Part shown: piece by piece, positions 36,004 through 36,029 of the stretch
Layout of the letters: each line of letters starts with the position of its first letter
How positions within the stretch are numbered: the first letter of the stretch is position 1
Assembly (NCBI GenBank): GCA_040006895.1
Contig: JBDTWB010000015.1
Location: forward strand, 1 to 36,029
Direction: 5' to 3'
Length of the DNA stretch: 36,029 nucleotides
From: CAIWHR01 sp040006895
Lineage (GTDB): Bacteria; Pseudomonadota; Gammaproteobacteria; Burkholderiales; Casimicrobiaceae
Notes under the pieces: model-generated
The model's input: the letters and a program-made list of their open reading frames with translations, nothing else
Databases searched by the model: none
What the model was told of the DNA's origin: nothing
Translations under genes and position numbers: made by a program

Positions 36004-36029
36004 GCAGCGCGTATCCCGCCCCGTGCCGG

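Overview
The window reads as a chromosomal stretch of a high-GC Gram-negative bacterium, most likely a betaproteobacterium. The evidence is the gene order gyrA-serC-pheA-hisC-tyrA-aroA-cmk-rpsA-ihfB-lapA-lapB, a heptose kinase and UDP-glucose dehydrogenase for envelope sugars, an OmpA-type porin-like protein, UbiG, the type IV pilus ATPase PilU, a type II secretion C protein, and succinylase-type lysine genes (dapC, dapD). No rRNA, tRNA, CRISPR array, prophage or intact insertion sequence is seen. Coding density is high; the exceptions are an approx. 1.1 kb stretch near the left end and the gyrA/ompA intergenic region.

Layout. (1) 1-553: the start of an FtsH-like membrane AAA protease, minus strand, running off the left edge. 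(2) 554-1656: no gene I can support; it holds a 37-bp direct repeat and scattered peptide-like stretches that may be remains of a dead gene. (3) 1657-19272: one long minus-strand run. Read in its own direction it goes gyrA, serC, pheA, hisC, tyrA, aroA, cmk, rpsA, ihfB, a terminator-like hairpin, lapA, lapB, pyrF, ugd, hldA, radA. Many junctions overlap or are very short (ATGA between tyrA and aroA, TTGA between pyrF and ugd). The first half is the 'mixed-function supraoperon' known from pseudomonads (DNA topology, serine/aromatic amino acids, dCMP kinase, ribosomal S1); the second half supplies LPS assembly control and envelope sugars. (4) 19692-20504: ompA-like gene with a clear sigma-70 promoter and a strong terminator. 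(5) 20598-23456: methylthioadenosine deaminase, ubiG and a Gph/MupP phosphatase, joined by start/stop overlaps and a 9-bp tandem repeat. (6) 23478-24368: gspC on the minus strand. (7) 24480-33144: dapC, a LytS/LytTR two-component pair, a BASS-type transporter, dapD, map and glnD, all on the plus strand. (8) A perfect 23-bp inverted repeat with a REP-like core separates glnD from the convergent pair def and mtnP. (9) 34834-36003: pilU.

How it fits together. The methylthioadenosine deaminase and the methylthioinosine-type phosphorylase (mtnP) together describe the deaminase-first route of methylthioadenosine salvage known from Pseudomonas aeruginosa, and both are here, 12 kb apart. DapC and DapD catalyse neighbouring steps of lysine/diaminopimelate synthesis but are separated by a signalling/transport cassette. 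Nothing in the window is a clear new defence or mobile system. The features most worth a second look are regulatory or structural: the repeat-built mini-ORF that bridges mtaD and ubiG, the terminator that abuts the lapA ribosome-binding site, the REP-like inverted repeat, and the repeat-bearing gene-free stretch at the left.
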